Of a DNA stretch of 64,000 nt, positions 8,893 to 17,518 are shown piece after piece. The DNA lies in contig JAEZJZ010000030.1 in assembly GCA_023436245.1 (NCBI GenBank), positions 1 to 64,000 on the forward strand, written 5' to 3'. The position numbers and the translations under genes are program-made. Under the pieces are notes generated by a model. It was not told the DNA's origin and searched no databases. It worked only from the letters and a program-made list of their open reading frames with translations. This DNA is from Bacillota bacterium (lineage in GTDB: Bacteria > Bacillota > UBA994 > UBA5500). Each line of letters starts with the position of its first letter. Position 1 is the first letter of the stretch.

Positions 8893-10626
8893 CTACTCGT
8901 CAAACTGGAAGCTGACCACGTCTTCAGTGGTGACAACCACCAGCCGCTCACCTACCCAGAGGGCCTGTAGGATCTCAGTGCCCCGCAACTTGAGCAACGT
9001 ACACTCGCGACCTTGCTGATCTATCAGCACGCCGTGCACCAGGCTATCGGAGGCATCGGGCAGAGTTGAGCCCTTGAAGCGGCTGATGAACAGCAACTTG
9101 CGGGCAGAATGATAGGCCAGTGCCTGGTCCTGCTGCACCTGCCAAGCTGGCTTCCTGGTCACCTGCTGCAAATCGTCGTGCGCAAAACTATAATACCAAA
9201 CGTTTGCGGGGAAGACCTGAGCGTAGCCGTCGCTATGATCGCGGTCAGAGAGATACACCCCCTGCCCGTCTGACGTGAATAGACCGGAATTGAACACCGT
9301 CTGTCGTTTCAGGCTGATGCTGCCGCCGGATAGATTGTAGAAGGATAGTGTCTGAGCCTCCTGAGGCGCCGTCAGCCGGCAATGGCCAAGTGCAATCAAA
9401 CCCTCCGCGATCCAGACGATCTGTTCATGCCGAATGTGCGCCTCCTGGGGCAGCCCGCCCAGTCCCCGTCTCTCTCCGATGTTGAGATCGAACAGGAACA
9501 GTGATTCGTACACTGGGTCCATCGGGCCGGGCTCTGCTTCAGTTGCTTCGACATACAACAGTTGCTTTCGGTTCGGGGAAAGGGCAAATGCGCCGATCGA
9601 GTATTTCGGACTGGCCTCGGCCAGTTGCGCTTCCTGGCGCGAAGCAAGATCGAAGACGAAGACCCGGTTCTGCCCTGCTGGATGCGACATGTAATAGAGC
9701 TGGCCACCATCCCAGTCGGCCACGAAACCGGTGTTGCCGCTGAGTTGCACTGTCTCGCCCTGAACCCAGAGAATGGACTTGGCCGCGTCACCACGCGAAC
9801 TGACAAACAGATTGCCCTCAGCCCAGATCAGGTCGTCTCGACCGACATCAGCCAGTTCGCGGGTCTTGCCTGAGGCAAGCTCGTGCGCATAGACCTTGTT
9901 GCCCGAATGGTAGGCCACAGACCCGGCATCATAGGCCCAAATGCGCTTAGTCACTAAGCCCGGCGCCAAAGGTGCGGATGAATAACTTCCGGGCGAAAAG
10001 GTATCCAGATGGCGATCTGTCAGCTCAACATAGTCCTGCCGTAAGTCCAGCAGGTAGATGGTGGCAGGGATGTCGTCTGCCTTGGCGGAAAAGACGAGTG
10101 TAAAGTGGTCGATCCATCCGAGCAACTCCAATTGCTCCAGCCCGGATAGCACCACCAACCCCTGACCGAGAGACGTACTCACTAGCAGGTCAAACTCGTT
10201 CGCACTGGAGCGCCTGTAGGCAACCAGGCGATTCCCCTCACTGTATCGCAAGTTATCGCCGGGGACACTGACGAACTCGTTCGGCTGCTGATCCGATTGA
10301 GTCCGCAACCTTTCGTTCTCCACAGCCACCGAAGCTCCCCAATCCTCATAGCCCGGGTTTCGCTCCAACAGATGCTCCCCGTCGAGGCTTGTGCTCCAAA
10401 GCAACTGATCGCTCACATACTGCAGCTTCTGTGGCTCAACCATAGCATAGTCACTCACCGCAGCTTCCGGAAAAACTGCCAGTACCTCTCTACCCTGCAA
10501 CTTAACAGGCTCCAATGGGATATGCTTCTTGTCTCCCGCCTGCGAGCCTACGCCGGGGGTGCTATGCCTACACCCAGCGAGCAGGACAAGCGAAGCCAAC
10601 AGTAATGCACTAAATCTCTTCCTCAT
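8893..10626 (-). CDS. Lipoprotein with beta-propeller-like repeats
   Basis: A 577-residue putative lipoprotein: signal peptide with lipobox LLAGC at residue ~19, then a long beta-rich region with repeated LYYMSHPA-, LLYVEATE- and VYLSDRDHS-like strands resembling TolB/WD40-type propellers. It is therefore probably attached to the outer face of the membrane. Its ATG overlaps the stop of the upstream acetyltransferase (ATGA), implying translational coupling. No enzymatic motif seen. Confidence 0.65.
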   Translation of the reverse strand: MRKRFSALLLASLVLLAGCRHSTPGVGSQAGDKKHIPLEPVKLQGREVLAVFPEAAVSDYAMVEPQKLQYVSDQLLWSTSLDGEHLLERNPGYEDWGASVAVENERLRTQSDQQPNEFVSVPGDNLRYSEGNRLVAYRRSSANEFDLLVSTSLGQGLVVLSGLEQLELLGWIDHFTLVFSAKADDIPATIYLLDLRQDYVELTDRHLDTFSPGSYSSAPLAPGLVTKRIWAYDAGSVAYHSGNKVYAHELASGKTRELADVGRDDLIWAEGNLFVSSRGDAAKSILWVQGETVQLSGNTGFVADWDGGQLYYMSHPAGQNRVFVFDLASRQEAQLAEASPKYSIGAFALSPNRKQLLYVEATEAEPGPMDPVYESLFLFDLNIGERRGLGGLPQEAHIRHEQIVWIAEGLIALGHCRLTAPQEAQTLSFYNLSGGSISLKRQTVFNSGLFTSDGQGVYLSDRDHSDGYAQVFPANVWYYSFAHDDLQQVTRKPAWQVQQDQALAYHSARKLLFISRFKGSTLPDASDSLVHGVLIDQQGRECTLLKLRGTEILQALWVGERLVVVTTEDVVSFQFDE

Positions 10627-11162
10627 TGCTTTACCTCCTGCGCATCGTCCAAGACGCCGCCAGTACCCCTCAGTGCTCCCCTTGGCCCGATCTTGAGCTC
10701 GGGCGTCACGCGGCCCTCAGCTTCCGTGAAGGTCGCACCCCATCGTCTCCACAGCGCCAACGACGGTTCGTTGCCCACCTGGATACTGCAACCGAGCGTC
10801 TCGATTCCCTGCTCGCTGGCTGCCTCGATTAGCAGAGAGAACATCTGCGTCGCGTAGCCCTTCCCCCAGTGCTCGCTGGCCAGCCAGTAACCCGTACGGG
10901 CGCTCTTTCGCACCAGATCGATATCGCAGAGAGAAATGCTGCCGATCGCCTCCCCCTGCAGGAGTACGGCATAGCAGACGGCCCTCCGACGCTTCGCCCA
11001 CCCTTGGCAGGTGGCATAGTAATCGGCGGGAAGCACTTCCCGGATGGGCTGGAGCGAGTTTCTGGCGTGTAGCAGTTCGTCTGTGCTCAGAATACGCGCC
11101 AGAGTCTGACTGTGATCCAGCGTCAGCTCGGCGATCGTGATTACGTCAAACCCAGCGGTCAT
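10623..11162 (-). CDS. GNAT family N-acetyltransferase
   Basis: A 179-residue GNAT acetyltransferase. The acetyl-CoA binding region is visible as YWLASEHWGKGYATQ, followed by the IQVGNEPSLALWRRWGA motif of RimJ/RimL-type enzymes. ATG at 11162 has GGAGAGGTGG upstream. It overlaps the following lipoprotein gene by 4 bases. Substrate unknown. Confidence 0.8.
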   Translation of the reverse strand: MTAGFDVITIAELTLDHSQTLARILSTDELLHARNSLQPIREVLPADYYATCQGWAKRRRAVCYAVLLQGEAIGSISLCDIDLVRKSARTGYWLASEHWGKGYATQMFSLLIEAASEQGIETLGCSIQVGNEPSLALWRRWGATFTEAEGRVTPELKIGPRGALRGTGGVLDDAQEVKQ

Positions 11163-11392
11163 GTTTAGCCACCTCTCCACACATATCTAACACCGTGAGA
11201 TTTCCAGTCCAGTATTCCACCGAGATCCATCCTTTTCCTGCCTGTGTATTGATTAGGCATGACCCCTTTCTCCGAAGCCGCCCTCCAGGTGCGGCATGGA
11301 GTAAACTGCCTGCGGGAAGGCGGAGGTATGCGCCGCGGCTTTGGAGAAATCACAGTGTGGACCTCTCATTCAAGTAGAAAGGCTGGTGCGGC

Positions 11393-12160
11393 ATGAAGCT
11401 CTCCGTTTGTACGGACGCTGTCTTTTCGAACATACCGACGGTGGAAAGTATGCACCGACTGCGGGCATTGGGGATCACGGACTTCGAGTTCTGGGCCTGG
11501 TGGAACAAGGATATCGATGCCATCGACCGCACACGGCGCGAGCTGGGAATGCAGGTGGTGGCGCTCTGCACGCGCTTCATCAGCCTAGTTGACCAGGGGC
11601 AACGCGCTCAGTATCTGGGCGGGCTGAAGGAGACGATCGCCATTGCAGACCAACTCGATTGTCCGCTAATCATCTCCCAAGTCGGAAACGAGTTGCCGGG
11701 CACGCCGAGAGCAATCCAGCAGCAAAGCCTAATCGACGCGTTACGGGCAGCTGTTCCCCTGCTGGCGGCAGCCAGCAAGACCCTCGTTTTTGAGCCGCTG
11801 AATACTCTAGTCGACCACCCCGGCTACTACCTCTGGAGCAGCGAAGAAGCATTCACCATAGTTGATCAGGTTGCGAGCGACAACGTGAAAGTACTCTACG
11901 ACATCTATCATCAGCAGGTCATGGAGGGCCATCTGATTCACCGCATCACCCGGAACATCGACAGGATTGGCCACTTCCATGCAGCCGGAAACCCAGGCCG
12001 GCACGAGCTGAGCCTGGGCGAGATCAACTATGAGGCGGTGTTTGCGGCGATCAGGGGGACGGAGTACAAGGGACATGTTGGGTTGGAGTACAGTCCGGTG
12101 CAGGAGCCGGAAAGCGAACTGAGAAGAATGTTTGCTGGCAGGCAGTTGATGCAGGGCTGA
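11393..12160 (+). CDS. hyi: Hydroxypyruvate isomerase-like TIM-barrel protein
   Basis: A 255-residue sugar-phosphate isomerase/AP-endonuclease-2 type TIM barrel closest in look to hydroxypyruvate isomerase. Metal and catalytic segments: VFEPLNTLVDHPGYYL (Glu), KVLYDIYHQQVMEG (Asp/His), HFHAAGNPGRHEL (His) and GLEYSP (Glu). It would interconvert hydroxypyruvate and tartronate semialdehyde, but the same fold serves other ketose epimerases. The ribosome site is weak (GAAAGG). It is a single-gene unit closed by a convergent terminator. Confidence 0.7.
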   Translation: MKLSVCTDAVFSNIPTVESMHRLRALGITDFEFWAWWNKDIDAIDRTRRELGMQVVALCTRFISLVDQGQRAQYLGGLKETIAIADQLDCPLIISQVGNELPGTPRAIQQQSLIDALRAAVPLLAAASKTLVFEPLNTLVDHPGYYLWSSEEAFTIVDQVASDNVKVLYDIYHQQVMEGHLIHRITRNIDRIGHFHAAGNPGRHELSLGEINYEAVFAAIRGTEYKGHVGLEYSPVQEPESELRRMFAGRQLMQG

Positions 12161-12228
12161 CTGATGCGGAACGAACCGAGACATATCAGGGGTGATCAGG
12201 GCCTTAGCTTCAACCCCTCGCTCAAATG

Positions 12229-12267
12229 AAACAGACCACCGACCTCGAGCAGGTTGGTGGTCTGTTT
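12229..12267. terminator. Bidirectional terminator
   Basis: Sixteen-base stem (AAACAGACCACCGACC / GGTTGGTGGTCTGTTT, one G-T pair) between the convergent hyi-like and nitroreductase genes. Confidence 0.85.
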
Positions 12268-12291
12268 GATGATGCCTAGTGGCAGCACCAA

Positions 12292-13044
12292 TTAATCAGT
12301 GACCGTCGCGCGGGCCATGAACTCATATCCACTCGGGGCGGGGCATGGGGAGAAATCAAAGGCGACAGACTTGCCCTGGTGGCAGAACGAGAAATAGAGA
12401 TGGCAAAGGGCGATGCCAATGTCGATTTGGTTCATCTTTCCGTAGATTGATGCCTGGATCAAGTTGAGCTTCTTGCGGCTGACAACGATATCATCCATGG
12501 TTCCACTGAAGAACCAAGCCTGGGTGTTAGAGGCGGACGGAGCAAGACGCACAGGCTCGAGCAACTCATCGGCTTCAACAATTGATGTGATGGCCGACAG
12601 GCTAAGACGCTTGAAATCGGCCGAGCTATGCCTGTGAATCGGTTCGCTGCTCTGCCCGAACGCCAGCATGATCACAAACTCCAGCCCATCCTGTTGCTGC
12701 GGGACCTGTTTGGACGGTTTGGCCATGCCCAGCCAGCAACTGCCTAGCCCATGCGCAGAAAGATAGAGATCGACCTGCTGCAGCACGAACCCAGCATTCA
12801 GCAAGTAGCCATCCTGCTGTTCAGAATAGAGACAGAGATAGTGCGGCGCTTTGATGGGCAGCAGATTCTTCACGTCAGAGGTCCCGAGATAGGTGAGCTC
12901 ATACTTGATTCTCTCATCAAGGGGCTTAGCCTGACGCGCAAATTCCTGCACCGCTGCCAGCGTTGTGGCAGAAAGCGGCGTCATGTCATACTTGCGGACT
13001 GACCTGCGGCGGAAGATCGCTTCGTAGAGCTGTTCATTGTTCAT
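12292..13044 (-). CDS. Nitroreductase family protein (TM1586-like)
   Basis: A 250-residue FMN-dependent nitroreductase-fold protein, with IFRRRSVRKYD near the N-terminus and a second half with SASNTQAWFF. The C-terminal FDFSPCPAPSGYEF segment suggests the two-lobed TM1586-type subfamily. Start at 13044 has GGAGGT 6 bases upstream. Natural substrate unknown. Confidence 0.75.
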   Translation of the reverse strand: MNNEQLYEAIFRRRSVRKYDMTPLSATTLAAVQEFARQAKPLDERIKYELTYLGTSDVKNLLPIKAPHYLCLYSEQQDGYLLNAGFVLQQVDLYLSAHGLGSCWLGMAKPSKQVPQQQDGLEFVIMLAFGQSSEPIHRHSSADFKRLSLSAITSIVEADELLEPVRLAPSASNTQAWFFSGTMDDIVVSRKKLNLIQASIYGKMNQIDIGIALCHLYFSFCHQGKSVAFDFSPCPAPSGYEFMARATVTD

Positions 13045-13226
13045 GCAGTTACCTCCAGCACATCTCCGGTCGACGCGCACCACGTTGGCCCCCTGGGCTC
13101 AGGAGCGGTCGCCTTGTTTAGTATATCCATGCGCCGGCTGTGAGACGAGCGGGTCACAGGGTGCCTGTGGGTCCGCTGACCGCTCCATTGGCGCCAGAGA
13201 ACGAGAAAGGACGGGGAACCATGCAC

Positions 13227-13991
13227 TCAGGGCTTAGCTACCCGGTTAGTCAGTGCGCCTAGGCCCTCGATCTCAATGGTCACCTCATCGCCGACCTGCA
13301 TCGGACCGATCCCCGAGGGGGTGCCGGTAAGGATCACATCGCCGGGATAGAGCGTCATCACCTGCGAGACGAAGCTAACCATGTAGGGAATCGAGAAGAT
13401 AACATCTGAAGTACGACCGTCCTGCTTCAACTCGCCGTTCAGGAAAGTCCTAAGAGCTAGATCGCCGGCGTCTACTCCGGTGACGATGCTGGGCCCGAGG
13501 GGGCAAAAGGTGTCAAACGACTTGGCTCTGCTCCACTGAATGTCCTTGGACTGCAGGTCACGAGCGGTGACGTCGTTGGCGATGGTGTAGCCGAAGATGT
13601 ATTGCGCGGCGTCCGCTTCTGCAACCTGATGGCACTTCCTCCCGATCACGATGGCAAACTCGCCTTCGTAATCGAGCTGGCCAACGGTCGGCCAGTAGAC
13701 GATGTCACCGCCGGGCGGAAGCAATGCAGTGGTCGGTTTGAGAAAGATCACCGGCTCCGCCGGTAACTTCATGCCGAGTTCCAAGGCGTGCTTACGGTAG
13801 TTCAAACCGACGCAGACGACCTTGCTCGGCTGGCAGGGGGTAAGTAACTGGACCTCGCTCAAGGGATACGTTTGCTCGGTCGGCTGGTGCTCGCCGAAGA
13901 TGTCGCCCTGAAGCACGGCGACCTGGTCATCTGACAGCAGCCCGAAGTGGGTCTGGCCATTCACCGCAAAGCGGACATAATGGTTCGTCAT
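13227..13991 (-). CDS. Fumarylacetoacetate hydrolase family protein
   Basis: A 254-residue FAH-superfamily enzyme that would hydrolyse or decarboxylate a beta-diketone/2-oxo acid. Motifs: CVGLNYRKHALELG, PVIFLKPTTALLPPG, LDYEGEFAIVIG (metal-binding Glu residues), YTIANDVTARDLQ and LTGTPSGIGP. Start at 13991 follows GGAGGAGTTGATTGT; the frame is open 78 codons further upstream only because of an in-frame 66-bp repeat, not because it is coding. Confidence 0.85.
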   Translation of the reverse strand: MTNHYVRFAVNGQTHFGLLSDDQVAVLQGDIFGEHQPTEQTYPLSEVQLLTPCQPSKVVCVGLNYRKHALELGMKLPAEPVIFLKPTTALLPPGGDIVYWPTVGQLDYEGEFAIVIGRKCHQVAEADAAQYIFGYTIANDVTARDLQSKDIQWSRAKSFDTFCPLGPSIVTGVDAGDLALRTFLNGELKQDGRTSDVIFSIPYMVSFVSQVMTLYPGDVILTGTPSGIGPMQVGDEVTIEIEGLGALTNRVAKP

Positions 13992-14001
13992 ACAATCAAC
14001 T

Positions 14002-14199
14002 CCTCCAGCAGTCTGCAAGACTGCGATCTCAATAAAGCGATTCTTGCTCGTCAAGAATCGGCTTGTACCTCCAGCAGTCTGCAAGACTGCGATCTCAATA
14101 AAGTGATTCTTGCTTGCCCAGAATCGGCTTGTACCTCCAGCAGTCTGCAAGACTGCGATCTCAATAAAGCGATTCTTGCTCGTCAAGAATCGGCTTGTA
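14002..14199. repeat. Three tandem 66-bp repeats with two internal hairpins each
   Basis: Three head-to-tail 66-bp units (14002-14067, 14068-14133, 14134-14199) in the 5' region of the FAH gene. Each holds GCAGTCT-GCA-AGACTGC and a second dyad CGATTCTTG-CTCGT-CAAGAATCG. Units 1 and 3 look identical; unit 2 has substitutions that weaken the second dyad. The unit length is a multiple of three. Confidence 0.95.
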
Positions 14200-14225
14200 C
14201 TAGAGGTTTGTCGCAAAGCGGTCAT

Positions 14226-14259
14226 TTTGTAGGGGCGCCATTCATGGCGCCCCTACAAA
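14226..14259. repeat. Dispersed palindromic element, copy 1
   Basis: A 16-bp perfect inverted repeat with a 2-base loop and core GGGGCGCCAT/ATGGCGCCCC. The same core recurs at 62416-62435, so this is a dispersed palindrome family. It lies between the M24 peptidase gene (ending at 14284) and the 66-bp repeats and could also terminate the peptidase transcript. Confidence 0.85.
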
Positions 14260-14283
14260 GAAGCGCGCTCTGCGAAGGCGCCT

Positions 14284-15405
14284 CTATAGGGGCAACTCAA
14301 ATATGTTGCGGTCCGCCTGGGTGAGCGACTCAGCACCGTGCTCGGTGATCAGGACGATGTCCTCCACCCGCATGTAGTATTCCCCGGGCAGCCACAGTTT
14401 CGGTTCAATGGCCATGACCATGCCCGGCTGCAGCCGCAGGTCGATGGTCGGCCTGAGCCACGGGTCCTCATGCAGGTCAACGCCGATTTGGTGACCGAGG
14501 GTGCCATCGGGCAACCGGGCGCGCAGACGGTCACCGTAGCCCCGCTCATCCAGGAATGACTCCAGGATGGGATAGAACTGGCTGATCGGAAGCCCCGGCT
14601 TGAGCTGGCTGATCAGATGGCACTGACCATCCTGCAGCGCACGATAAGCGCCAGAGATATGCTCCGGGGCAGGCCCCGAGTAGAAGGAGCGCCCAAAATC
14701 CGAACAATAGCCGTCGAGCACGAAGCCGAAATCAAAGGCGACGGAAGTGCCAGCGACCAGCCCTTGCTCGGCGGGATAGACGAAAGGGTTCTCGCTGGGT
14801 TGGCTGCCAGATTTCACATACAGCGACGCGGGTGGAAAGGATACATCCTGAGCGCCGAGGGCAAGGCCGGCTGCGGCTACTCTCGCCTGCAGCGCAGGCT
14901 GAGTGATGCCTGGGCGAATGAACGGCAGCACCTGTGCCATCACGCCGTCCGTGAGAGCCACGACTTTTCGCAGCGCAGCAATCTCGGCCTCATCCTTGAC
15001 ATAGCGAAGCTCTGCTCCCACCGCTTCCGCGTCGCGGCAGACGGCGTCCGGCAGAGCCTGACCAATTAGGTCGCGCAAGTAGTTCTCTGCCCGACGACTG
15101 ACCCCAATCTGCCCACCCTGCAGATGATTGCGCAGGAGAGCAACCGCCTCTGCGCGAGAGGCCGCCACCTCTACCCGGCATTCGCTGGCAGTGAGCTGGT
15201 CGGCATTATCAGGCCCAAGAATGACCAGCGCAGGCTGATTACTTGTCACGACCAGCAGACAGTTCGACTCAGCCGGCTCATGGTCGCGCTGCCACTTGAT
15301 CGGCAGCCGGCTGAAGTATTGGAAGTTAGCACCCAAACCGTAGACCAGGCCGTTGAGGCCGCTTTGCAGCATGGCCTGCTGCAGGCGCTGCAAACGAGTG
15401 TCCAT
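14284..15405 (-). CDS. M24 family Xaa-Pro peptidase
   Basis: A 373-residue aminopeptidase P/prolidase family protein. N-terminal creatinase-like domain (YGLGANFQYFSRLP), then the metal site: FDFGFVLDGYCSDFGRSF (two Asp), GHQIGVDLHEDPW (His), MAIEPKLWLPGEYY (Glu) and MRVEDIVLIT (Glu). All five ligands are present, unlike the M24 protein at 7530-8771. GAGGGGATCC precedes the ATG. Confidence 0.88.
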   Translation of the reverse strand: MDTRLQRLQQAMLQSGLNGLVYGLGANFQYFSRLPIKWQRDHEPAESNCLLVVTSNQPALVILGPDNADQLTASECRVEVAASRAEAVALLRNHLQGGQIGVSRRAENYLRDLIGQALPDAVCRDAEAVGAELRYVKDEAEIAALRKVVALTDGVMAQVLPFIRPGITQPALQARVAAAGLALGAQDVSFPPASLYVKSGSQPSENPFVYPAEQGLVAGTSVAFDFGFVLDGYCSDFGRSFYSGPAPEHISGAYRALQDGQCHLISQLKPGLPISQFYPILESFLDERGYGDRLRARLPDGTLGHQIGVDLHEDPWLRPTIDLRLQPGMVMAIEPKLWLPGEYYMRVEDIVLITEHGAESLTQADRNIFELPL

Positions 15406-15550
15406 TGGATCCCCTCTTTCCCCGCAACTCTTCCAGTTGCTGATACAATCTACTTCTGCGCCGAAAGCGCTATAACCTTTGCCGGCAAGCCAACCTATCC
15501 GCCACTTGCCTGGCGGGCCAGTGGAAGAAGCAGCCGGCTAAGCAGCTCGG

Positions 15551-16174
15551 CTATTCCCGCGCTGATTGACAGAGACCGAATACGTTGCCGCTACAGAGCA
15601 AGGGCATTTGCCGGCGGATTTCCTCCACCGGCCAGTTCCACCACTGCAGCTGCAATAGACTGGCGATCTCCTCGTCGCTGAAGCGCTTGCGAATCACCCT
15701 GGCCGGATTACCGGCCACAATGGCATAGGGCTCAACATCCTTGGTAACTAGGGCCCGGGTGCCGATCACGGCGCCGTCTCCGACATGAACGCCGGGCATA
15801 ATCATTGCCTCAGCGCCGATCCAGACGTCATTGCCGACGACGGTGTTACCCTTGCTGATGTAGCCATCCCGGGTTTCACCCCAATTGTCTTCCGGAAAAC
15901 CATGGAACGGATAGGTGGAGACCCAGTCGAAGCGATGCCCTTGGTTCCCGGACATGATGAAAATCGCCCCGGTACCGATGGAGCAGAATCGACCGATGAT
16001 CAATTTGTCCTCGTTTGCGTTTTCCGGGTTCAGGTACCAGACATTCTCCTCGAAGTGCTTGCCGTGATAGTAACCCGAGTAATAGCTGTAATCCCCCACC
16101 ATGATATGGGGGTTGGTAATGTGATCGCGAATCAGATAGCCCTGGAATGGACTATCAAATGGGTTTTGCCTCAT
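15551..16174 (-). CDS. catB: CatB-type (hexapeptide) xenobiotic O-acetyltransferase
   Basis: A 207-residue left-handed beta-helix acetyltransferase highly similar in motif order to type B chloramphenicol/virginiamycin acetyltransferases: NPFDSPFQGYLI at the N-terminus, GDYSYYSGYYHGKHF (catalytic His), IIGRFCSIGTGAIFIMSGNQ, GNDVWIGAEAMIMPGV and AIVAGNPARVIRKRF. It would transfer acetyl from acetyl-CoA to hydroxyls of an antibiotic or other small molecule. Length equals the family norm (about 210). The M at 16174 starts the conserved domain; AAGGA lies upstream. Confidence 0.85.
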   Translation of the reverse strand: MRQNPFDSPFQGYLIRDHITNPHIMVGDYSYYSGYYHGKHFEENVWYLNPENANEDKLIIGRFCSIGTGAIFIMSGNQGHRFDWVSTYPFHGFPEDNWGETRDGYISKGNTVVGNDVWIGAEAMIMPGVHVGDGAVIGTRALVTKDVEPYAIVAGNPARVIRKRFSDEEIASLLQLQWWNWPVEEIRRQMPLLCSGNVFGLCQSARE

Positions 16175-16242
16175 TGCTGTCACTATCCTTCCCTGGCCTG
16201 TTCTCGCCCACAAGTTCCTAATGGCAGTGATCAGTGGGCTAC

Positions 16243-16605
16243 TCACGACTGGACCTTGCTGCCCAGCGCCTGTCTCCGGGCGCGCAGCCGTTGCACGGCA
16301 ACTTGATGGTTCCTGTCGCCGTCATCCTCAAACGTGATGACTTTCTCACAGGGAAATGCGTCGCAGAGAGAGCAATCCTCTTGGCGTCGCTCGCTGGAGC
16401 AACACTGCCTGATCTGGCAGTCGCCCGACCAGAGCAGTTCTGCGGCCCCGCGGCAGCCCTGGCAGCGAAACCAGGCAGGCAACGCCTGCTCATGGCCGGC
16501 GTTACGCCAGCGCTCGGCCAACTTGGCTGCTTCAGCGGGTGAGTTGGCGGCGCGATAGATGGAACATTCAGCACAATCAATACCGCAAGGCGCGATCATG
16601 GACAT
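16243..16605 (-). CDS. DUF3795 cysteine-rich protein
   Basis: A 120-residue Cys-rich protein. CGIDCAECSIYRAA at the N-terminus and later C-x2-C, CQIRQCC and CSLCDAFPCEK clusters match DUF3795, thought to bind metal; function unknown. It lies 68 bases upstream of the catB-like gene in the same orientation. Confidence 0.8.
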   Translation of the reverse strand: MSMIAPCGIDCAECSIYRAANSPAEAAKLAERWRNAGHEQALPAWFRCQGCRGAAELLWSGDCQIRQCCSSERRQEDCSLCDAFPCEKVITFEDDGDRNHQVAVQRLRARRQALGSKVQS

Positions 16606-16735
16606 GCTTCAGAACCCCCGTTCGCTTGGTTTGGGGCAGCGCCCCAAGCATCTGAATTCTGCGCGGCAGCACCCCACACCTCTAATCGGAGCTATGGAAC
16701 GCAACTGGATGAGACCTTCCACATCGCAAAGACAG

Positions 16736-16773
16736 AGAGCCCGGCAGTTGGCCGCAGTCAACTGCCGGGCTCT
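16736..16773. terminator. Terminator downstream of GrpB gene
   Basis: Fifteen-base perfect stem (AGAGCCCGGCAGTTG / CAACTGCCGGGCTCT) with an 8-base loop, 18 bases after the stop of the minus-strand GrpB gene. A T5 run is present on the plus side and a weaker T-rich tract on the minus side. Confidence 0.8.
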
Positions 16774-16791
16774 GTTTTTCCCCGGAACACA

Positions 16792-17313
16792 TCACTTCTG
16801 CTCCTGCCTCCAGCGCAGTGCCTCCTGTTCCAAAGCCTTCACGAAGCTGTCCTTGCCGTCCATGTAGCCGTAGATGTCCTCTGGGAACTGCTTGGCCAGG
16901 CGCTGCTTCAGTTCTCCGTACTCCCTGGCCATAGCAGGATGGGTGCGGAGATAGTCCCTCACGGCCAAATGGCGCTCGATAGCCTGTCGGTTGTCCCACT
17001 GGTAGGCGTGTATGTTATGGGTTCTGTCATCGCCGCCTTTTCGAAAGTATCTTCTTCCAGCCAGCCCACACTCGCCCATTGCTTCATAACCGAGTGACTG
17101 CATCTGCCCATTGAGTAAGTCGACTTGCGTGATGTTCTTGACGATCGGCATGATGTCTATCACCGGCTTGGCTGGCAAACCAGGCACTGCAGTGCTGCCG
17201 ATGTGATGAATCTCCAACAGGAGATCGCCGAAGACCGGCCCGAGCCTGGCTGCCTCCTGCTCGAACAACTGCGCCCATCTTGCGTGATGTTCGCTCACGA
17301 CCACAACTCTCAC
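16792..17313 (-). CDS. GrpB family (nucleotidyltransferase-fold) protein
   Basis: A 173-residue GrpB/UPF0157 protein. The nucleotidyltransferase-like core LEIHHIGSTAVPGLPAKPVIDIMP is clear, as is the YRDYLRTHPAMAREYGELK-like C-terminal helix (here RDYLRTHPAMAREYGELK). Start is GTG at 17313 with GGGAGGGG upstream. Cellular role of the family is unknown. Confidence 0.85.
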   Translation of the reverse strand: MRVVVVSEHHARWAQLFEQEAARLGPVFGDLLLEIHHIGSTAVPGLPAKPVIDIMPIVKNITQVDLLNGQMQSLGYEAMGECGLAGRRYFRKGGDDRTHNIHAYQWDNRQAIERHLAVRDYLRTHPAMAREYGELKQRLAKQFPEDIYGYMDGKDSFVKALEQEALRWRQEQK

Positions 17314-17518
17314 CTGACTACCCCTCCCATCCCACATTGGTAAGCTGATCTATTACTACCGATGCAAACATCTCTGATCCGTCTTCGCCAAACAGACCTT
17401 CTTAACCTTCGTTCATGCTGGAGAGCAAGGAGCAATCGCGACCTACTCTGTCAGCTTAGCTTGGGCTGGTGTTATGCACCCGGCTCACTCCTGCATAGGA
17501 TGTGAAGGGGGTGATAGC

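Noticed and set aside
14002..14199. CRISPR array
   Set aside because: The units are contiguous with no spacers and no cas genes nearby.
13227..14225. FAH protein with a 78-residue repetitive N-terminal extension
   Set aside because: The extension is the translation of the 66-bp repeats; the ribosome site and domain start are at 13991.
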